This document shows, one piece after another, positions 12,301 to 23,715 of a stretch of DNA of 64,000 nucleotides; position 1 is the stretch's first letter; each line of letters starts with the position of its first letter. The notes under the pieces are model-generated. The model was given only the letters and a program-made list of their open reading frames with translations. It was not told where the DNA came from and ran no database searches. The position numbers and the translations under genes are program-made. This DNA comes from Fratercula arctica (Eukaryota > Chordata > Aves > Charadriiformes > Alcidae). The stretch covers positions 54,384,096 through 54,448,095 of the forward strand of contig CANTUZ010000003.1 of NCBI GenBank assembly GCA_947846985.1. The letters are read 5' to 3'.

Positions 12301-14196
12301 ATTTTGTTAAAAGAAAAAAAAAAACCAACCCACACTTCAAATACATTAAGTGCCTCAGCAACATTATGCAAAAACCTTGCCAACGTCTGCAGCTGGGTAA
12401 AATTATCATGTTTAATAGTTTCAGAATAAATATGGTGTTTTTCTTAGGCTTACAATTTCTTAAAAATCTAGCTTGTGTTTAAAGGATTAAGAATTACTAG
12501 TCACAGTAAAAGGCCAAGCTCTTGCAAATCTGTGAGAGTATATGGTAGGAATCAGGATGAAAATCACATCAGCAATTAGGCATACGAGACTAAACCAGCA
12601 ATAGCAGTAGTCGTTACTTATATATGCTTTTTGAAGTTGTAAATATTAACTGATAATGCAGCTCCTACAAGCATTAAGGATGAATGAAGTCCTTGTCCTA
12701 AATTTACCGGCACTGCATTTTAAACTGAGTATCAGATGTTCATTTATTTTTATCTGTTTAAAGTAAGCAAATACCCATTCTGGAAATAGGCAGCTATGGA
12801 GAACTTCCAAACTTTTGGCTATAAACATGTATAAACATACTCTTTACCCCTGCCAAGATGTGTTCTTCCCCCTTGTGCTTTTTTCTGCTTTCTGTAATTA
12901 CTGCAACACTCTGAAGCTGTATGATTAATACCTCACTATTAGAAGGCAGTGCAAAGTGCAAAGAATGCAAATATTTATCACTAACAAATCATACGGTTTG
13001 CCTCCCCAGCTGCATTAGATAGAAAACTAGTAATTTAAGCACTAGTTGCAACAGCCTTTTCAGTTGCTTTTGAAATGTTTTGCATGCTATCATTCCATGC
13101 TGTGTGATTCCTGAAGGATAATGCTTTTGTAACTTTAAAACTTTTGCTTGCGTGCATGTAGCACTGTATTTTTGTGGGTTAGTTTGCATGATAGCTGGAA
13201 ATACTACTGTGTATTGAGCCAGAAACCACATTAGTAAAGTTTTTCTTAATTCAGAGAGTGTTTGCTTTGGCTAATGAGGGTGATGCACCTACTAAAAGAA
13301 AAACTGCAGCAAACTCGTCATGAGTTTATAGATCACTTGTGCCTGGGGGGGGGGAGCAAACACTTCTGTTTGGGTTTTCCAACATTCATAGTGGCACAGT
13401 GCACAGCTTTCAGATTTGATGGACATTTTGCATTAAAGTTAATGCTTTAGAAATATTTAAACAAATCACTAATATATGATAATTTCATTGTTGGAATATG
13501 GGTTCTATGGGTTTCCTGTTCCAATGTGTTTTAAGTGTCCTGCAGGAACCAAACCCTGCATTTTCTAGATTCCTCGCAGTGATTTAGAGAAACTTCTTGA
13601 TTAATCCTTTCCTCCTACCTGAATCTCCTTTTAACACACACCTGCCCACCCTTTCCATAACCTTGTCCTGATTTAGCATAGTTCCTTCTGGAGCTAATTG
13701 AGCTCCTCTGCAAAACAAATAGGTGGCACACACTGTGTGACGTTGAGGTGAGATTGTGTTCCTAGCTTTCTTGAGAGACTGCAGCTGAAGCTAAACTTGC
13801 CTCTTTGGCAGCTACAGAGAATGTTTTTTTGCCAATACTCTGTCTAGTAAGCTGGCTCAGTTTCTTGCCAGCCTGTAGCCAACAGAGTTTGGATGACAGG
13901 TAGCTGTGTTAACTCGCTGTGTGGTGCGGGGGATGTTCATTAAATGAAACGATCCATTAAATGTAAAATAGAGGGACCCATATTTCACAATACATCACAT
14001 AATAGTATGAGATGATATGGGATTGCTGTTGTCTTTGTTTTGTGTTGTGTTTTTTTCTTAAATGCTTGAAGAGTTTTCTGATGTGCTGAAGCACTTAAAC
14101 ATAATCTGACTCTGTATCAAACTTTTCAAATATGATTTTCAAGGGGAGAAGAAACATAACTGCATGTGTTTTTCTTTCTACAGGGATGAATTGTAA
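250..14196 (+). CDS. PCMT1: PCMT1, protein-L-isoaspartate (D-aspartate) O-methyltransferase, 3' part of gene (span of visible coding exons)
   Basis: The joined exons encode the C-terminal ~128 residues of PCMT1, out of about 227 in the vertebrate family. The enzyme uses S-adenosylmethionine to methylate the carboxyl of L-isoaspartyl and D-aspartyl residues in aged proteins, which starts their repair; it is mainly cytosolic. Seen here: the post-motif-I segment with [11 protein letters not shown], the [20 protein letters not shown] block, [15 protein letters not shown], and the conserved end [11 protein letters not shown]. The first SAM-binding glycine loop and the N-terminus must lie upstream of base 1. 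Reading phases match across every junction: exon 250-370 leaves one base, exon 5183-5268 supplies two and ends in phase 0, and exon 6788 begins in phase 0. The gene converges on LRP11, as in human. Two alternative 3' ends are present. Identification is by recalled similarity and is very secure. Confidence 0.96.
371..5182 (+). other. PCMT1: PCMT1 intron
   Basis: This is intronic sequence of 4.8 kb, AT-rich, with several T- and A-homopolymer tracts (for example around 1680-1705 and 2870-2888). No repeat family was firmly recognised. The stretch about 3590-4680 is richer in GC and less homopolymeric than its surroundings and could hold an old repeat, but nothing decisive was seen. Confidence 0.75.
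5183..5268 (+). CDS. PCMT1: PCMT1 coding exon ([20 protein letters not shown] block)
   Basis: This 86-base exon lies between a pyrimidine-rich acceptor (gttttctttcAG) and the donor GTAAGC. With the base carried over it restores valine and then encodes [20 protein letters not shown] through VVPQA, ending in phase 0. The block is nearly invariant among PCMT proteins and forms part of the SAM-binding and catalytic core. Confidence 0.96.
5269..6787 (+). other. PCMT1: PCMT1 intron
   Basis: This 1.5-kb intron contains a T tract (5932-5946) followed at once by a guanine-rich run (5957-5983), and otherwise AT-rich unique-looking sequence. Confidence 0.8.
5957..5983 (+). repeat. G-rich run, potential G-quadruplex, in PCMT1 intron
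   Basis: Five or more runs of three to nine guanines separated by single T or C occur on the + strand, which is the transcribed RNA's sense. This satisfies the usual four-run G-quadruplex pattern. It lies about 800 bases before the last shared PCMT1 exon. Confidence 0.75.
6788..6967 (+). CDS. PCMT1: PCMT1 penultimate/last coding exon, RWK-ending isoform
   Basis: The acceptor is gttctAG at 6786-6787. The exon encodes 59 residues from [14 protein letters not shown] to [11 protein letters not shown] and stops with TGA at 6965-6967. Inside it, an internal donor CAG|GTGGAA splits the arginine codon after base 6957. If that donor is used, the exon is 170 bases long and joins the exon at 14184, changing the end from RWK to RDEL. 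If it is skipped, transcription continues into a local 3' UTR. The same choice makes the two human isozymes. Confidence 0.96.
6968..14183 (+). other. PCMT1: PCMT1 3' UTR of the RWK form, then ~7.2-kb intron before the RDEL exon
   Basis: The first several hundred bases are 3' UTR when the internal donor is skipped. Beyond the candidate poly(A) signals the sequence is AT-rich and has no exon with good splice sites that I can support. Small ORFs on both strands around 8077-8434 and at 9815-10206 have no recognisable protein similarity. Another AATAAA is at about 9710. Confidence 0.7.
7337..7342 (+). terminator. PCMT1: Candidate poly(A) signal for the RWK form of PCMT1
   Basis: AATAAA lies about 370 bases after the RWK stop codon and is followed by T/GT-rich sequence (ttgttttgtcctgtaagttag). 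Further AATAAA hexamers at about 7938 and 7962 could be used as alternatives. Which one is used cannot be told from sequence alone. Confidence 0.5.
14184..14196 (+). CDS. PCMT1: PCMT1 alternative last exon, RDEL-ending isoform (coding part)
   Basis: After a good polypyrimidine tract and CAG acceptor (14171-14183) the sequence ggatgaattgtaa completes the split arginine and encodes D-E-L-stop. Joined to base 6957 it gives the terminal residues SRDEL, exactly the alternative C-terminus known for mammalian PCMT1. Only 13 coding bases are present; the rest of the exon is 3' UTR. Too short for any ORF finder, it is supported by phase, splice signal and known isoform. Confidence 0.9.
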
Positions 14197-16413
14197 AAGC
14201 TACATCATCTTGACCCAAACATAGTGTTACAGTGGACTGCTCATCTCCAGTTCTAAAAGCTTTTTGAAAACCAACAGCATTGCAGCTTGTTTTGGACTTC
14301 ATTATACTGTTGTTATCAGCATGGAAAAGCGTGGTGTTTGTTTTATTTTTTAGATGCTCAAGGCAAATCTGATAAAGAAGTGGTGGAAAGTTTTATGTGG
14401 GCACTGTTTTATTTAACATGCCTTTATTTTACTTTCATCTGTTCAAAGTGAATTTCTGCAAAACTGCAGATGAAGACCTATAGCTTGTGAACTCTAATTT
14501 TGATGGGGGTACTTGAACACTTACTTCTCTTGGCTCCTGTGTCCCTTGGTAAAACTGCTTCTGTGCACCTTACGACACTACGTAGGTAATACCAGGTTTT
14601 CTGTGTTCCAATGTCTGCTAGATGCTACTAAAAGGAGATGAACTTCCTTTTTAAGCTTTTGACATGGTGTCATAGACTAGCATGTAGTAGATACAATCAG
14701 CTGCTTTACTACCTTAAAACCAGGCATTTGTATATATTAAACTTCAAGACATCAGAGGTGGGTGGCCGCTCTTATCAAACATCGCTGTTCAAGTTGGACA
14801 TAACAGACATGGTTTTCCCTTTCCTTCTAAAATTAATTAAGAGAGTCTTGAAATTCTGTTTGGGTTTATAGCTCACTACTGATGTGATACACATGGATTT
14901 AACTCCGTAAATATGATGTTAGCTATGTCCCAATCACTGAACAGTTTATGCAATGCTGCTTTGCCAAATAACATTAAAAGCAAAAGGGGGCTTGTGTGGA
15001 AGCTACAGATCAGTGTGTAGTAGACTACTGAGATACGGATTGCTAGATTATTGAAAAAAAAAAAAAAATCCTATTTGGTTCTAAAAGAAAGTTGCTTTTG
15101 GCAAAGCCACTTGCTGTATTAATGTCCTAATTTTTCTAACTGTGGGCACCCAGGAAAAATTCTGGCTTTTTAGAAAGTGAATTCTTCATTGCTATACAAG
15201 GAGAACATGATGCATGCAGGAGGAATAATGAATCCTGGACTCCTCTAAGTACGGTTAGAGATGCAATTGTTAAATTTTCATATAGAAGAGTAGTTGGAAG
15301 GCTATAAACCTGTTTTTTGCCCCAAGTTTTCTGTTTTGGTACTGTAAAATGTCAACAACAAACTGCAAAGCCGTACAGTAAGGTGAGCTGCTTTGTGAAA
15401 GGGAGGAAGTGTGTCTTGAGTCATCTTGCTCAGATTTGAGCAACCAGGAATTAAAGTAAACAGCATGTTATCATTATTTTCTCTTTTATGGTAAAAAGGA
15501 TTATAGAATAAAATAACTTGCATAAAACCAACCCATAGTGATCACTGCAAAAATATATTTGATTTTTTATGCTGGAACAGCAATAACTTTGTGATAGGAT
15601 TGATCCCTGAAAGCATAAAAGTTAAAATTCAAAGGCCTCTGAATATGAAAGAGGAACATTTTAAATAACCTTCCTTTTGAGGGTCAGCCCCATCCTATTC
15701 CTGTGTAAGAGATATGTATTACTTAATTTATTTAGATGTTTGGAAGTTAATGTACCACCTCGTGATCTGACTGCAGCCTGGGAGCACATACACAAAGAAT
15801 AATCTTATAAAGGAATTAATATAGTGTGTATTCTAGAAAATACAATTCAGAAAAACCCACTTGCGTCTGACAAATTTGTACTAACCCACAATCAACTGTG
15901 AATCTAGTTCTTGGTGTTGAAGTGAAATATCTTAAATGATGCATGCTAATGTTCAACCTTTTAGTCACTGTATCATTCAGTTTGAGTTCAGCTTTATTTA
16001 CATCTTCTCAGTAATTTAATCAGTTAAATGAAAGATATGAGCTCAACTGTATCCAAATTCTTTGTCTCTGGACACAGTGTAATAAGCTAGCCGAACTTGG
16101 AAGAAATGATAAAGCTGAGACCCGGCGACAACTTTTCTGGGGAGAACCACTTCAGGAGGTGTAAGACTTCAGGGACCAAGGCTGTTGGGATTAGTGCACC
16201 CATTCCACTGAAGGGGTTGGTGACAGCCGAGGTACTCGGACAGAAAGGAGTATCCAGGAGTAGCATTTAGGAATTGGAAAATGAAAACCCTGCCATGATG
16301 GAGCAATGGTTCTGAAGTAAAAACTTCTTGGAGGACAAGTTGAAATGCAGAAGATTTGAAGAGCTTGAATAAGTGCTGTGTGAACTGTCTGAATTGCTAC
16401 TTTGCCAAATAAA
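14197..16413 (+). other. PCMT1: PCMT1 RDEL-isoform 3' UTR (end uncertain)
   Basis: Sequence after the RDEL stop is non-coding. Possible poly(A) signals in order are ATTAAA at about 14973, AATAAA at 15507-15512 and AATAAA at 16408-16413. The 3' end must lie after one of these; a length of about 0.8-1.3 kb would resemble the mammalian transcript, but this is inference. Confidence 0.5.
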
Positions 16414-19400
16414 ACAAATTGAGAGGAAGCTGTATCTAGGTGTCTGTTTGGTTTTGTGGGTTTTTTTGACCTTCACAGGACTTCACATATCCAAAAAGAA
16501 AGAAAGCACCTACAAATACTGGCTTACTAAATGACCAGATCTGCGTGTCCATTTTCAGTTAATATATTGCAGCAGTTACCAAGCCTGGTAATACCGTACG
16601 GAATATAAGGGGAGTTTTACTTGGCTGTTTGGAATTTCTTTTAGTTCACAACTATGTATTTGGGGGAACGGACTGTGGGCACAGCGTATGAATTCTGCCT
16701 GCTGTCTGTGGTTGAATCCAACTACCTAGGAGTTTATGATCTGCCACTTGCAAGGATTAAAGTTTATTTCTTTTATAAGAGGTGCAGTGATGTCTCACTG
16801 GGTTGTTACAGAACAGCTTGGGATAACAGATTGGCTGAACCGGTGACAGTCACTTGTCCTGTTGTTTCCAGGGCTCAGGCAGGAGAAGACCTCCTGAGCC
16901 TGAGTGGAGGAACCAAGAGCCCACACCTGAATCTCAAACCCATAAACAGCTGTGGGTGCTCCACAGAGAAGAGCAGTTTGGTGTGCCGTATGGGTGCTTT
17001 CTGTTTACTACTTCCATTCAAACCACCCAGCTAACTTGCGGGCACACAGACCATGACCTGACTTTTTTTGAGGGAAACTAGTGTACAAGCACTGCTGACT
17101 GAAGCCACCTGGATGATTCCTGAAATGTTTTGTAGTCAGCGTGTTTGAAGCGGGCAGTAAGGCCTGGAGCAGGGAGGCTTTAGATGGTTAGCTCTGGAGG
17201 ATCCAGCTGGCAGCGGTTCTCTCCGCGTGTGCAGTGTCTTTGTGACAGGGTAACAAGCTCCAGGGTTTTTGAGTGTGGAGGGACTGTGGAATTAACCGTC
17301 AGCACAATGAGGTAAACTAAAATGCCTAGAGGAAAAGTCTGAACTAATACCGTTGTTCCTGATGGAAAAGGGTGTTAACCCATTCTTATAACAGCAGAGT
17401 TTTCTTCATTTTACTTGTTAATGTACCCTAGGGTATGCTGTGTTTGATTCAAATGCAGCTCACAGAAAGAAGATATCATCATATGATTGCAGTTCCTTCT
17501 TGATTTTGACATGATGCAAAGGATGAGTAATGCAAACTAAGCTTGTGATTTGTATCTCTCTTTCCCTTTAGCTGATTTTTAACAAACTATGATGCAGTTA
17601 GAAAGTTCAATAATACTAATTACCTTGATGGAACCCTTGTTCTTTGTCCCAGATGCTGTGGAAGAGGTATTCTGCTGAAGTGAATGAGCAGTGATCCTGG
17701 CTCAGCGTAAAGGCACGATGAGGGCCTGTGAGGACGTTGTGCCAAACAAAACGAACATGGGGGGAAGTGGTGCCCAAAAGGCAGCGTGTGTGCGGGGCGG
17801 GGGCAGGAGATAATGAGGTCTGAAACCGGTCTTTTGCATTTCAGGATGTCCAGACTTTACATGTCAGGAAGCGTAAATTAGAGTTTAAATGCTGTGGTAT
17901 ACAATAGATGGATTCAAGCAGGGGGTTTAAGTCGGTTTTGCGGGCTCATACAGTTTGCCTTTGTTGGCTCCATTTTGAGATTTTTGTCCATCTGTTTATA
18001 ATTGTGAAAGGTTGAAGAGCAGTTGTGGGAAGTGCACAGACACCCTCCAGGTATCATAAACCCCTTTTGCCTTTGCTGTAATCAATACGCACTTGTCTGC
18101 TCAGAGCAGCCGGCGGCGGGGGTCGGGTTTCCATGCCTCAGCCAGGCCTGAGGAAATCACCTTGGACTAAAACCCGGCCTTATGCGGGCAGAGAGGCTGT
18201 AAGCTTTCCTCTACCTGTCCTGTTTACCTCCCACACTCCATCCTTCACATGCAGGGCTGCTTTCTGCCCCAGGTGGTCATTTTACATGGCAGCACAAATT
18301 CCTCAAGCAGCTGATGCATCCTGGGTTTTCCTATGAAAGGCTGTTACTGTTCTCCCATGCGCTTGGGCAGGGTGTTAATGAGATGCTCAGCAGAATGTGC
18401 TCAGGAACTAAAATCCTATTTCTTTAAATTATGAATTGAATGTCTGTAGCTGTTGCCGAAATATGTATGGAGGAGCTCCAGCTGCCTGTTGAAAATTGCC
18501 TGAATGCTTCAGGAAGGAGAAATGGAAAGAACTCATTTTGTGTCTCATCACACCAAACTTGAAAACTGGGAAGATTTAATCCTGTGCCTTTTTAACAAAG
18601 CTCTGTTTTAGCAATGACAGGTTATTTTCATGACGACTGTTGACAGAGTTTCTCTGAAATCTCACTTCAATCTTTTAACGATTCTTTATAGTCCAGCCAT
18701 TTTCATCATGCGCTTCTGAGGAGCTGACCTGATAGATACTCTGATGCTACTGAGAAGCTCAAGTCCTTTTTTTAGCCATATTTAGGCATATGTTTGCATC
18801 TTACGTGTCTTTACTATGAACAGATTAAATATCTTGTTTACTATGTTCTGCCAAATCCTGTTTTTTTTTTTTTATTTTTTTTTGCTGTGACGGAGAAGGC
18901 ACGTCTGAGGTTAATGAGTAACTTCTTTTTCAGGTGCCTTATGGACTAGGAGGATGCTCTCAAAGGCCTTTGTTTAGGGAAATGGGAGATTCACAGCATC
19001 TGCCTAGGCTAGAGCTCTGATCAGAGCTCTGGAGAAGCTCCTCTCCTCTGGCTATAGAGGCAGCTTCAGGAAAGTCCTCTCTCCTGCATGGAATTAACTT
19101 TCAGGGATGCTTTCCCCATAGTCCCTGCTTTCCATTGTGCTGCCTGCTTTCAAGTCCTTTGTAGTCCTGCATCTGTTCAAGTTTCCTGCTCCCTCGGTAT
19201 CTATCTTGTTCAGGCATTTATTTGGAATTTAGATATCTTTAATGAGCCTCTTTTATGCATTAGGAGCTGGTCGTTGTGAAGAACTATGTTAAAATTTCTT
19301 GCTCTGCCCTCTTTAAAATGGGATTAAACGTTTCTGTTGGCCAAACAGCTGAGGACATCCTTGCAAGCTGGGACTCTCAGTCCGTCACAGCACTGAACCT

Positions 19401-22259
19401 TTCTGCCTTGTCTATTGTTTCTCAGCCTGCTCAAAATAGGCTTCCCATTGATTTATGAGTGGTTTATAAGTGTCAGCCAGGAGCCTTGCAAATGCAAAAC
19501 TGAAAATTTTAGCAGGTAGCTTTAAAAACTTGTTTCTGAACTGGCTTTTTGTGTTGATTCAGTCCTCCTCGACTTTTTTTGTTTTTCAGAGCTCCGGTGC
19601 AGAGTGCAGTGTTCAGCAAGGGTTTCGGTTGTATTACGAATGTATTTGTAGCCCTACGTTCTCACTTTCTGACTTGTTTTAAGTAACTATTAGTTGAAAA
19701 ATATATAGCAAAGGTACTTCTACACGTTTTTTTTCCCCTCTAGATAGTCCCTGTTTACAGCATGTTTTCCTTTTCTTACTCAGCTCAAGCCTGTTGTTCC
19801 GTGGGCTCTTTTCTTTAGTACTAATTAATGCGTGTTTATTGCCTCTGTCTGGTTTTTATGTCCATCAGCTCTCTCCGAAACTTTTCTAGCTTTCCCCGTT
19901 GCTTTTACTCTTTTAGCTTGTGCCATTAGAAACTGAAAAAATCCCAATTCCTAATGATCATGAAAGCAGCAAGCGCAGACCTCAGCGATGCGTGACTCCG
20001 AATTCTGTTGGGGCTTACTAGGAGGGCTTCTCTCTTTGTTTGGGGTGGCCTGTTTGGGTTGCTATGGGTCCCTGCTGCTGACTCGCTCTGGGGAGTTTGG
20101 GACTGAAACCCTTATGCTTTATCGAGGATTTAAACAGCAAATGGAGCATCACACTGACCTATTTCAGCCTTTTTGTTTTGCAAATGGGCTTTTGGAACTG
20201 CCCCTGCTATAATCGTGCCTACGGCAGGGATGTTCAGTCTAGGATCTTGCTGCATAAGGGGGCAGCAAGCAACCCACATTATGGAAAAAACCCTGACTTC
20301 TAATTTTGGATAAAACTCAGGTAAGTATTGCCTGTTACTTGTACCCTTAAGTCACTATGTAAGTTGGTCTGAAGGGCAAAACAATTGAAAACATAAAAAG
20401 CGATCTAACCAAAATACATATCTTGATCAACATTAAAATCCACTGACAAAACAAATTGTAATGACCTCTCCTAATGCACAGAGGAGTAATGTCCACAGGT
20501 ATATGCTATCAGAGCAATCAATATTTTCTGCTTTACCTGTCCAAAGCGTGCTGGTAGTAAAAATAGATGGACTGAGCGTACTCTGAGATGTGTGGACAGA
20601 CACGTCAGTGTTTAGGACAGGAAAAACTGATCTGACAGACTAGTGATGGTGACATGGTTTGGTTTTCACACAGACTATCTGACTTCTGCTGCAGTATAAA
20701 CACTGTATAAAACTCCCTAGCTCCTGAGGTTTGCGTGAGAAGCCTTGAAAGCAGTTAGCAATGCAGTCATGAAGATGGGGTAGAAGCGGTGCCTGCTCTG
20801 AGCGCTCCTTCGTGATCGACGGGAGAGCCCCAGCCTTGGGAGCTGCTGGCAAGGGGCTACTGAAGTGGTGTCAGCCGGAGACAATGGCTGGGAGCCGCCA
20901 GGGCAGGCGGGGGCAGCACCCCCAGCATGTCTGTTGACAAGGGTGTCTTGCCACAGCTTTTTCCGCAGTGCCCAGAGGTGCTCTGGCTCAGTACTTCAGC
21001 ATCACTTATTTAAAGTCAAATAGCATTAAAGCTATTAATTGAAAACACGTGTTATCGAGACCACTGTTTCTTAATTGCAGGAGCTGCCAAGCCAATCTGT
21101 TATTTTGCTAACTTTGTCTCACCCTTCATCTAGGCTTCCTGGTAAAAGGTGGAAACTTTTTTAAATTTCAGTCCGGCTGTGGAGTTTGCAATTACCCGAG
21201 AAATACCAGGCCTCAGGCTGGTGGTCCTGCACAGCAGCGACTGTCACCACCTCCCCTCCTAGAAGGAAGAGTCCCTGGGAAGACTGTGGCAACTACAACA
21301 CAGTGACAGCTTGCCGCCTGCGCTACGCTCGCTGTCTGCTGCTCTGCCTCCAGCTCTGCTTGGAGGTGTTTGTTCTTGGCTGTCGCACGTGAAATCCGTG
21401 AAGGTTGATTCCACTCGCAGCAGCACAGCGACACAGCCTGCTGTGGGGCAAAGCCACTGGAAAGCTGGGTGGCTTCTCGCACCATGGCTGTACGGGCTGG
21501 ACTGTGCTCCGTGTGGCATCTCCCTGTTGTCCTGCCCAGAAGAAAAAAACAAAAACAAACCTTTTGTTCTCCTGCTGGCTGTGTACCAGAGTAATGGGAT
21601 TCGGTAAGAGCAGCACTATGGGCACGCTGAGAAAAGATCACATTTCTTGCTGCTATGGTAAGATGGTGAAGGAGCGTCCTGGTCTGACACAGCAAAGGAG
21701 AATTACCGAACCATGACAAGGAGAATGAGATATTTAATTAAAAACCCCAAAAATTTCAGGGATGGGAAATAATACCCCAACGAGATGGGCAGCGCATCTT
21801 TCCTAGAAGGCTGCATTTAAAATGTGGCCTTTCATGTCTTGTGCTCTTTGCCATGCCTGCTGTGGGCTGGGATGGAAGAGAGTCCGTGCTCCCAAATTAG
21901 AAATGGGCAGCAGCGGCAGAAGCACCCAATGTAACGCTGAACCACCAGACTTTGCTTAACACGGCAGGAGGGCCCTGAGCAAGCAACACTGGCAACCAGA
22001 TTCCCTGAGAGGTTGGCATAGGCAGCTCTGCCACTGCTGTCTTGCTCAGCTCCAGTGCTGCCCAACACACAGGTCTTGGAGGGAGAGGCCCCGTTTTTCT
22101 CCGTCTTCCCACAACAAAATACCTCAACTCCCCCCACCGTACGCATTCCAGCTTCTTTTAAGGCTGTTTCACAGACAGGAGAAATGTACTTCTGTCTACT
22201 CTCATGCTATGGTCTTGTAGCACAGAATTCAGCTGGTAGCTGAAAATCAAAGCAATGCA
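16414..22259. other. Intergenic region between convergent PCMT1 and LRP11
   Basis: This region holds no gene I can support. GC content rises toward the LRP11 side, with CpG-containing pockets near 17.7-18.1 kb and 20.8-21.6 kb. A short imperfect hairpin (GCTCAGG with a matching CCTGAGC arm) lies near 16873-16900. The many overlapping short ORFs around 21.2-21.7 kb occupy several frames at once and match no known protein. Confidence 0.6.
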
Positions 22260-22281
22260 AGTAATATAAGAATAAAATAGG

Positions 22282-22287
22282 TTTATT
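22282..22287 (-). terminator. LRP11: Candidate distal poly(A) signal of LRP11
   Basis: AATAAA on the minus strand is followed by T-rich sequence in the direction of transcription. Cleavage would fall near 22260. Confidence 0.5.
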
Positions 22288-22602
22288 AGAGCTATTTTAC
22301 ATAAAGTAATCAAGACTGAGGAACTTGAAGAACTATTTGTATACCATGGCAATATTCTCGCTGACTTGAAGTTACTGAAGTACAAAAGACGACATACAAA
22401 AAGATGCATGCCTCATCTGCCTCTGGTTTTTATTGGGACCCGAGATGAACGCGACATCCTTGGACAGTCAGACAAGATAGACAGCACGCTGTGTGCATAT
22501 ATAGGTATATATAACATGTACTGTACACATTTTACTGTTAACACACCTGAAGTTCACTCACACATTATCGATTACTTGCTCTAATTCTATGAGAATTTCA
22601 CC

Positions 22603-22630
22603 GGGGGGCGGAGGGAGGGGGGGAGGGGGG
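22603..22630 (+). repeat. G-rich run (C-rich in LRP11 mRNA)
   Basis: Four guanine runs of three to seven on the + strand fit a G-quadruplex pattern in DNA. In the LRP11 transcript this is a cytosine-rich patch of the 3' UTR. Confidence 0.7.
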
Positions 22631-23560
22631 CAGGTTGCCAAAGCTTTCAGGCTTTGCAGGGAGCTATGGGATAACCAGTGGGAATCCTACACTCCAGCAT
22701 CTTGGGTACAAGCCGCTGCGTGCTACCCTCTCCCGCTGCCGAGGGAGCGGAGACGAGGGGTGGAGGAGGCTGAGCAGGGCCCGAGCTCCAGGGAGAGGAT
22801 CCCCGAGCTCTGGGATGGCACAGGGCTGTTGTCGAGCACTGGTAAGTCCCAACTCCTCTGCGGAGGACTTGTATCTTTTTTCATTTCAGCTTTTTTTTTT
22901 TTTTTTCCATTTCAGCATTTGGTTAAGCATGACTCTCTGCTGTAGCTGCACAGAGGGTTAAACTACGAATGGAAACAAGATGCTTTGTTCCTGAAATCCC
23001 GAATTTCATTACAAAAGCTGGTGCTTAGATAGCGATTGCTTTTAATTAACAAAGCAAGACAAATTCTTTCATGAAAATACTCCCAGTGCATCAGGTGGAA
23101 GGTACACAATTGCTCTCCGCTGGACAGTGAAGTAAGGGGCTGGTCTGGAGCATGCCGGTCCCCAGAGCGGTGGCAGCACTGGGAAGAGCTGGGTGGCACG
23201 GGCTGCCCTCCGCGCCTCGGCCGCTGCGGTGGCCCCGGGGCAAGCTCTGCCACGGCCGGGATCCTGACTGCTGCGGGAGGGCAAGGGCACCCCACATCCA
23301 GTTTGGGCTGTCCACACCTCGCAGTGTCTTCTGCGCAAGAGCCAAGTGGAGCTACTCTCTGGAGCCCAGACACTTCTTATTTTCTGAGCAGGGGCATCTG
23401 CCCACCTTTTTATTCTGTCACCGAAGGGGAAGAACATGTTCCTCATCTCACGGGCTTCTTCTACGCTTGAAACTTAACTACAGGTTTTGGTCCTTTTATA
23501 GAGGCAGAGGTTCATGGACACAGGAGAAAGGGGAGAAAACAACTGACCTAAATCCAATTT

Positions 23561-23715
23561 TTAGAGATACATCCCATTGATGAGGTAATCGGACTCTTCA
23601 GATGTAATGGGTCGAGCTTTTTTAAGCTTCTGTCTCACTAAACGCAGTCTGCAAGCAACCATAAGCAGCAGTAAAGCAGTGATGGCCAAGCCTAAGGCTA
23701 AGGGTAACACAGCAC
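23561..23715 (-). CDS. LRP11: LRP11 exon 7: membrane helix and cytoplasmic tail
   Basis: Following acceptor cgtcgtAG, the exon completes G430 and encodes the membrane helix [20 protein letters not shown], a juxtamembrane cysteine, basic residues ([13 protein letters not shown]) and the end [14 protein letters not shown], then TAA at 23563-23561. The tail is nearly identical to human, which implies constraint. ESDYLI fits the acidic dileucine sorting pattern. Confidence 0.96.

Larger units (their letters stand above)
22260..23560 (-). other. LRP11: LRP11 3' UTR (distal end inferred)
   Basis: Minus-strand AATAAA hexamers occur at 23413-23408, 22433-22428 and 22287-22282. The last would give a 3' UTR of about 1.3 kb. 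The UTR includes a GC-rich block (about 23140-23330) and a stretch that is C-rich in the mRNA (complement of 22603-22630). Which signal is used is not known. Confidence 0.6.

Noticed and set aside
16654..17034. 126-codon + strand ORF between the genes
   Set aside because: No known domain, no splice or promoter context, and an overlapping open frame on the same strand; a chance ORF is more likely.
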